Source: Calidifontibacillus erzurumensis (GTDB taxonomy: Bacteria > Bacillota > Bacilli > Bacillales > Bacillaceae_J). From it: a stretch of DNA of 64,000 nt. Shown here in pieces: positions 59,279 through 64,000 of the stretch (position 1 is its first letter; every line of letters begins with the position of its first letter). The stretch covers positions 1 to 64,000 of the forward strand of contig NZ_JABTTE010000006.1 in NCBI RefSeq assembly GCF_013303125.1, written 5' to 3'. The translations under genes and the position numbers were made by a program. The notes beneath the pieces were generated by a model. It saw only the letters and a program-made list of their open reading frames with translations. It had not been told where the DNA came from and searched no databases.

Positions 59279-60652
59279 TTAAACTAAATAATTCATTAAT
59301 AGGGTTGCGAGTCCAAAGTAAATTAGAATGCTAATGATATCATTTAATGTTGTAATAAATGGTCCAGATGCAACTGCAGGATCGATTTTAAATTTATGCA
59401 TGACTAATGGAATTAAGGCACCGGTCATCGTTGAAACGGTCAGCGTACAAAAAATCGCAGTACCGACTAACAATCCTAAATAGAAGTTATGTTGCCATAC
59501 ATCTACAATAAGCATAACAAGAATCCCGCATACAAATCCAATGATAAGCCCTGTACCAATTTCTTTTTGCAGCAATTGCACTTTGCTATTATGATCACTT
59601 TCTCCAAGGGCTATTCCACGGACAGCTATAGCAAGCGCCTGCGTTCCAGTATTTCCGGCCATACCGGCAATCAGCGGGATAAAGACAGCCAAAATAGATA
59701 CTTTATTTAAAGTTTCCTCAAATCGTCCGATTAAGCTAGCTGTAAACATGCCGAGAAGTAATAAAATAATGAGCCAAGGGAGCCGCTTTTTTGCTGCTGA
59801 AAAAGCTGAATAACCATTGCCTTCCCCATCTGGTACACCAGCAAGTTTTGAATAGTCCTCTGATGCTTCTTCTTCGATAACATCCATAATATCGTCAACT
59901 GTTATGATTCCTAATAAATGTCTTTGATAGTCAAGAACGGGCAGAGCTACAAAGTCATAGTCCATCATCATCCGTGCAACGTTTTCTTGGTCTTCACTGA
60001 CAGAAACGTAAACGACGCGATCATTCATCACTTCAGAAACGAGCTTGTTGTCATCAGCAATGATTAAATCTCTCAAAGACAATACACCAACAAGCCTTTT
60101 TTCATCATCGACAACATAGATATAATAGATTGTTTCTGCATCTGGGGCTTCCGATTTTAAGATTTTCATTGCTTCGCGGATCGTTTTATTAGCGGAGATT
60201 GCCACAAATTCCGTTGTCATAATGCTTCCAGCAGTTTTTTCTTCATAATGAAGCAAATCTTTAATTTCTTTAGCAGCTTCATCATCCATGATAGTCAAAT
60301 AGCTTACGACTTGGTCTTTTTCAAGTTCATTTAATACATCGACCGCATCATCGGCATACATTTGGGCAAGCATTTCTGCAACATAGGAAGGGGCCATTTC
60401 ATGAAGTATTTTTTCCTGGTCTTCGCTGTCGAGATTATGAAACAATTCCGCCATTTCAGCCGGTGACAAATATGTATAAATTTGTTTTCTAATATCCTCT
60501 TCCTGGCTTACGAAAAATTTTGCTTGATCGTATGGATGAACTTCAAGAAATTCTTTTCGAAAAGCATCGATATCATTTTTTTGAATAGCATTCATTAATA
60601 AAGAAGCAAATTCCTCATCCATTTTCTTTTTCGTATCTGGCATACCGCTCAC
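59279..60652 (-). CDS. mgtE: Magnesium transporter MgtE
   Basis: A 457-residue protein: an N-terminal MgtE_N helical domain (about 1-135), two CBS domains (about 140-260, TEFVAISANKTIREAMKILK and DYDFVALPVLDYQRHLLGII), and five C-terminal membrane helices (GMAGNTGTQALAIAVRGIAL, the conserved pore segment). It moves Mg2+ inward. No M-box riboswitch can be placed in the short 162-nt gap upstream. Confidence 0.94.
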   Translation of the reverse strand: MSGMPDTKKKMDEEFASLLMNAIQKNDIDAFRKEFLEVHPYDQAKFFVSQEEDIRKQIYTYLSPAEMAELFHNLDSEDQEKILHEMAPSYVAEMLAQMYADDAVDVLNELEKDQVVSYLTIMDDEAAKEIKDLLHYEEKTAGSIMTTEFVAISANKTIREAMKILKSEAPDAETIYYIYVVDDEKRLVGVLSLRDLIIADDNKLVSEVMNDRVVYVSVSEDQENVARMMMDYDFVALPVLDYQRHLLGIITVDDIMDVIEEEASEDYSKLAGVPDGEGNGYSAFSAAKKRLPWLIILLLLGMFTASLIGRFEETLNKVSILAVFIPLIAGMAGNTGTQALAIAVRGIALGESDHNSKVQLLQKEIGTGLIIGFVCGILVMLIVDVWQHNFYLGLLVGTAIFCTLTVSTMTGALIPLVMHKFKIDPAVASGPFITTLNDIISILIYFGLATLLMNYLV

Positions 60653-60814
60653 CCCTACCTTTTATTATGTAGATTTTCCACACGACCCATAAAACCTTTT
60701 TTATCGTAAAATGGTACCTATTATTTGTCAAACCTTTTCTAATCCTTTTCAAGTCGCTTGAATTTCGTTAAGATAGGATAGGGAAGAAAGCATCAATAGA
60801 AAGGAACTATTGTT

Positions 60815-61999
60815 ATGGAAAGTGAAAAGGAAAAAGCTCCTTATCAGAAGATAGATGTAGCTCTTATTATTATTGTTTTATTATTAGGTACAGTCAGTTT
60901 AATAGCCATTTATAGTATTCAACCATCTCTTCCGGCCAAACTGCAAAATTACAATTTTGTAGGGAAACAAGTCCTTTGGTATTTTATTGGTTTTATTGCC
61001 ATTGCTTTAACAATGATTATTGATTTTGACCGTTTTAAAAATTTCTCTTGGTATTTGTATGGTTTTGGTCTCATTCTTTTACTTGGACTGGAAGTGTTAG
61101 GACCATCGAAAATTGCTCCAGTTATCAATGGTGCTGTCAGCTGGTATGTTCTTCCTGTTGTCGGAAACCTACAGCCAGCGGAATTAATGAAAATATTTTT
61201 AATTATTTTGTTAAGCCAAGTAATTGTAAAACATAATGAAACATATCCTGACGACCGCACGATCAGAGAAGACTTGATTTTGTTAGGAAAAATCCTAGGG
61301 ATCACAGCTGTACCGTTGTTATTAATTTTAAAACAACCAGATTTAGGAACAGCCATCGTAATTTCTGCAATCGTCGGCTCACTTCTGATTGTCTCTGGAA
61401 TCAAGTGGCGGGTATTAGCCGGTATTGCAGTAAGTGGATTACTCATGATTGGGTTATTAGTTTTTATATATTTTGTCAACCCGGATTTTATAAAAACATA
61501 CGTTCTTAAAGAGCACCAATTAAACCGCTTCTATGGATGGCTTGCACCTCATGAGTTTGCAAGTAACTATGGATTCCAGTTGGTTAAATCACTGCTCGCT
61601 ATCGGTTCCGGGCAGCTGCAAGGGAAAGGTCTAATGAACGGCCAAGTATATTTTCCTGAAGCGCATACCGACTTCATATTTGCAGTCATTGGTGAGCAAT
61701 TTGGATTTATTGGAGCGAGCATTGTAGTTTCTTTGTTCTTCTTATTAATATACAGAATGATTCATACAGCGCTTGAAAGTCATGATCCTTATGGAAGTTA
61801 TTTATGTACCGGAGTCATTGGTATGATCACATTCCAAGTGTTTCAAAATATTGGTATGACCATTCAGTTAATGCCTATTACCGGTATTACCCTCCCTTTT
61901 ATCAGCTATGGGGGTAGTTCACTGCTCACGAGTATGATAGCTGTAGGAATCGTGTTAAATGTTCGTTCTCGTACACGAAAGTATATGTTTGGAAACTAG
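60815..61999 (+). CDS. RodA/FtsW/SpoVE-family SEDS protein
   Basis: A 394-residue SEDS glycosyltransferase with ten membrane helices. Characteristic segments are LLGTVSLIAIYSIQPSLPAK, PDLGTAIVISAIVGSLLI, AHTDFIFAVIGEQFGFIGAS and TGITLPFISYGGSSLLTSM. It probably polymerises peptidoglycan with a class B penicillin-binding protein. The pattern is nearest to RodA or a paralogue. It is divergent from mgtE and precedes prpE. A good terminator follows. Confidence 0.9.
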   Translation: MESEKEKAPYQKIDVALIIIVLLLGTVSLIAIYSIQPSLPAKLQNYNFVGKQVLWYFIGFIAIALTMIIDFDRFKNFSWYLYGFGLILLLGLEVLGPSKIAPVINGAVSWYVLPVVGNLQPAELMKIFLIILLSQVIVKHNETYPDDRTIREDLILLGKILGITAVPLLLILKQPDLGTAIVISAIVGSLLIVSGIKWRVLAGIAVSGLLMIGLLVFIYFVNPDFIKTYVLKEHQLNRFYGWLAPHEFASNYGFQLVKSLLAIGSGQLQGKGLMNGQVYFPEAHTDFIFAVIGEQFGFIGASIVVSLFFLLIYRMIHTALESHDPYGSYLCTGVIGMITFQVFQNIGMTIQLMPITGITLPFISYGGSSLLTSMIAVGIVLNVRSRTRKYMFGN

Positions 62000-62021
62000 C
62001 GGCAATATTTTTAAAGACTGT

Positions 62022-62051
62022 GAAATCGGCAATGATGCCGATTTCTATTTT
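62022..62051 (+). terminator. Terminator after the SEDS gene
   Basis: GAAATCGGCA (62022-62031) pairs perfectly with TGCCGATTTC (62036-62045), then TATTTTTATT. Confidence 0.88.
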
Positions 62052-62083
62052 TATTCATGAGACACAAGAAAGGGGGCCTTATA

Positions 62084-62821
62084 TTGTTTGATATTATCGG
62101 TGATATTCATGGCTGCTTTCAAGAATTCGTGGAATTAACAAAGAAGCTGGGATACAAATGGGATGAAGGTTTTCCGGTTCATCCGCAAAAAAGAAAGCTC
62201 GTGTTTGTCGGTGATTTAACAGATCGCGGTCCAGAATCGATAAAAATGATGGAAATGGTTTATACCCTTGTCATCGAAAAAAATTCAGCTTTCTATGTCC
62301 CTGGAAACCATTGCGATAAATTATATCGTTTTTTCTTAGGGAGAAATGTGCAAATCAAACATGGGTTGGAAACAACCGTTGCTGAATATAATAATCTCTC
62401 AGAAAAAGAAAAAACAAAAGTCCGCTCCCATTTTATGAAACTTTTTGAACAAGCACCATTATATTTAGAGCTCGACGATGGTAAATTAGTTGTTGCCCAT
62501 GCTGGCATACGTCAAGATTATATTGGCAAAACTGGCAATAAAGTAAAAACTTTTGTTTTATATGGTGATATTACAGGCGAAACAAATCCGGATGGTACGC
62601 CTGTCAGAAGAGATTGGGCGAAACATTATAAAGGTGATGCGTGGATCGTTTATGGCCATACACCTGTTGAAAAGCCTCGGCAAATAAATAAAACATGGAA
62701 TATTGACACAGGATGTGTTTTTGGCGGAATGCTAACAGCCCTACGCTATCCTGAGATGGAAACCGTTTCCGTTCCATCAACAATGCCAAAAGTTCCAGAA
62801 AAATTTAGGCAATTCGATTAA
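62084..62821 (+). CDS. prpE: Bis(5'-nucleosyl)-tetraphosphatase PrpE
   Basis: A 245-residue PPP-family metallophosphatase: [35 protein letters not shown], and [10 protein letters not shown] with HTPVEKPR at the end. In B. subtilis PrpE splits diadenosine tetraphosphate and has been tied to germination. The TTG at 62084 is 7 nt after AGGGGG and gives the usual N terminus [10 protein letters not shown]; the ATG at 62057 lacks a site. The neighbour yjbO matches the B. subtilis order. Confidence 0.92.
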   Translation: MFDIIGDIHGCFQEFVELTKKLGYKWDEGFPVHPQKRKLVFVGDLTDRGPESIKMMEMVYTLVIEKNSAFYVPGNHCDKLYRFFLGRNVQIKHGLETTVAEYNNLSEKEKTKVRSHFMKLFEQAPLYLELDDGKLVVAHAGIRQDYIGKTGNKVKTFVLYGDITGETNPDGTPVRRDWAKHYKGDAWIVYGHTPVEKPRQINKTWNIDTGCVFGGMLTALRYPEMETVSVPSTMPKVPEKFRQFD

Positions 62822-62880
62822 AGCCGGTGCCGTAGACGGTACCAGAGACGGTACACCAGAGGGGTCTGGCACCACACCGC
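62822..62880. repeat. GC-rich palindromic extragenic repeat
   Basis: A GC-rich segment unlike its AT-rich surroundings, with AGACGGTAC twice (about 62833 and 62847) and GGTGCC near the left and GGCACC near the right end, which can pair. It resembles short dispersed extragenic repeats of Bacillaceae (GGTGCCAGGCACC-like). Confidence 0.5.
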
Positions 62881-62888
62881 AGATAAAA

Positions 62889-62914
62889 AAAAGCGCCTTT
62901 TATAGCGCTTTTGC
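62889..62914. terminator. Bidirectional terminator
   Basis: AAAAGCGC (62889-62896) with GCGCTTTT (62905-62912), A-rich before and T-rich after, between the convergent prpE and yjbO genes. Confidence 0.85.
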
Positions 62915-62917
62915 TAT

Positions 62918-63820
62918 TTATGTTATTAAATTTTTCATATCTTCTGGAAGTGGTGTTGAAAATTCTAATTCTTTTCCAAGCAGCGGGTGGTAAAAACGAA
63001 CATATTTACTATGCAATGCTTGTCTTTCAATCCAATCTTTTTTTCCTCCATATAGATCATCCCCTACTAATGGATGTCCAATATGGGACATGTGAACCCG
63101 GATTTGGTGCGTTCGTCCGGTTTCCAGTTTTAGAGAGACAAGTGTCCGATCTTTCAATCGTTTTATGACACGATAATGTGTAATTGCATCCTGTCCGTCA
63201 TTTCTTACAACCCGCTCGATAATGCTCTCTTCTTTTCGTCCTATTGGAGCATCAATCGTTCCACTATCATATTCTACCAATCCGTGAACGACCGCTTCAT
63301 ATGTCCGCTCAATCCGTTTATTTTTTTGTTCCAATGAAAATAATGAATGGACAAAGCGATTTTTGGCTATGATCATTAAGCCTGACGTATCTTTATCTAA
63401 TCGGTTCACGATATGAACCGTAGATTGTAATCCTATTTTTTCATAATAATGAATAAGCGCATTAGCCAATGTCCCTTTTGGATGTTCCCGGGATGGAATG
63501 GATGGCATAAAGGGCGGTTTATTTATGATAAGTATAAAGGAATCTTCATAAATAATATCGAGTGGGATATCTTCGCCTTTCATCCCACAACTAGGGGTTT
63601 CCGGCGGAAATTGAACGGCCAAACAGTCCCCTTCCTCAAGCACTGCACGAACCGTGACAGGATGGCCATTCAACAAAATCGTGCCCCCTTTAAATTTAAT
63701 ATCAGTAAGGGCACGTCTAGAAATTCCTTTTTCCTCAAGTAAAAACTCTCTTATAAGCATACCAGCATGCTCTTTTTCTATCGTCCATTTCAATTGAAAT
63801 GCGTTCACATCAACCACCAT
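62918..63820 (-). CDS. yjbO: RluA-family pseudouridine synthase (YjbO)
   Basis: A 300-residue pseudouridine synthase: an S4-like start (GISRRALTDIKFKGGTILLN), then the catalytic motif VHIVNRLDKDTSGLMIIAKN with the active Asp, and GRTHQIRVHMSHIGHPLVGD. It isomerises uridines in rRNA or tRNA. Start taken at the ATG at 63820, with no clear site; a GTG shortly downstream is possible. It ends at the shared terminator with prpE. Confidence 0.93.
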   Translation of the reverse strand: MVVDVNAFQLKWTIEKEHAGMLIREFLLEEKGISRRALTDIKFKGGTILLNGHPVTVRAVLEEGDCLAVQFPPETPSCGMKGEDIPLDIIYEDSFILIINKPPFMPSIPSREHPKGTLANALIHYYEKIGLQSTVHIVNRLDKDTSGLMIIAKNRFVHSLFSLEQKNKRIERTYEAVVHGLVEYDSGTIDAPIGRKEESIIERVVRNDGQDAITHYRVIKRLKDRTLVSLKLETGRTHQIRVHMSHIGHPLVGDDLYGGKKDWIERQALHSKYVRFYHPLLGKELEFSTPLPEDMKNLIT

Positions 63821-64000
63821 ATCTTTTTTTTATGATGCCATCCTTTCTTAGAGGGTGTTTTTTACTACCCACAGTTTAGTAAATTTGTTGTTTTTTCAAT
63901 ACGAACCCACTTGCCCTTGGGTAATAAATTAGAGTTGGGCGGCCACGTTGCGCTATTCTTTTCTGATATAAAAATCAAGATGTTTTTTTCAAACATTCGG

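Noticed and set aside
60653-60814. M-box riboswitch before mgtE
   Set aside because: The 162-nt divergent gap is too short for the full aptamer plus two promoters, and no conserved M-box segments are visible.
62057-62083. ATG at 62057 as the prpE start
   Set aside because: No ribosome binding site; AGGGGG lies after it, and the TTG at 62084 gives the normal PrpE N terminus.

Overview
The window is AT-rich DNA from an endospore-forming member of the Bacillaceae. This rests on strong AGGAGG-type ribosome binding sites, frequent TTG starts, CotO and CotY/CotZ-type spore coat proteins, CsaA, YjcF/YjcG, PrpE and YjbO homologues, and a right-hand gene order resembling the Bacillus subtilis yjbO-yjcA region. 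The species cannot be named from the sequence alone.

Layout. 0-3 kb: edge of a frameshifted beta-propeller gene, a small exported protein, a membrane protein and a flavodoxin-like protein. 3-14 kb: an accessory catabolic region. It holds gentisate 1,2-dioxygenase, a divergent IclR regulator, a DinB-fold protein overlapping a fumarylpyruvate hydrolase-like gene (together a plausible full gentisate ring-cleavage route), and a sigma-54-controlled acyl-CoA ligase / enoyl-CoA hydratase / GntP permease unit with its own enhancer-binding regulator. Three copies of one 18-bp motif lie in the gentisate gene promoters. 14-16 kb: ahpF behind a PerR-box promoter.

16-30 kb: a colinear nine-gene minus-strand operon for quinohemoprotein amine dehydrogenase (QHNDH). 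In order of transcription it encodes the gamma subunit precursor, the di-heme alpha subunit (here a lipoprotein), the radical SAM crosslinking enzyme, the beta propeller, a UbiV-like and a UbiU-like U32 protein, an ABC exporter, a subtilisin-like protease and an aldehyde dehydrogenase. A two-component system lies divergently upstream. No flavin monooxygenase of the QhpG type is present. The UbiU/UbiV-like pair, whose relatives do O2-independent hydroxylation, sits in its place. This is the most interesting feature of the window: a possible iron-sulfur route to the tryptophylquinone cofactor.

30-41 kb: WrbA, an IS110-family element with a probable bridge-RNA region, a DoxX/nitroreductase pair with MhqR-like operators, a tandem glycine riboswitch ahead of a TRIC/UPF0126 channel gene, an alcohol dehydrogenase, and housekeeping genes (PgpA-like, YjcG/YjcF, YetF-like, CsaA). 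41-47 kb: a ribose operon, rbsRKDACB, with a clear RbsR operator and promoter.

47-64 kb: a spore-surface region (YjcA-like, Lsm-like repeat proteins, two CotY/CotZ-like proteins, CotO with ten 15-residue repeats, a cell-wall amidase), then fabI, a CPA2 antiporter, mgtE, a RodA/FtsW protein, prpE and an RluA-type pseudouridine synthase.
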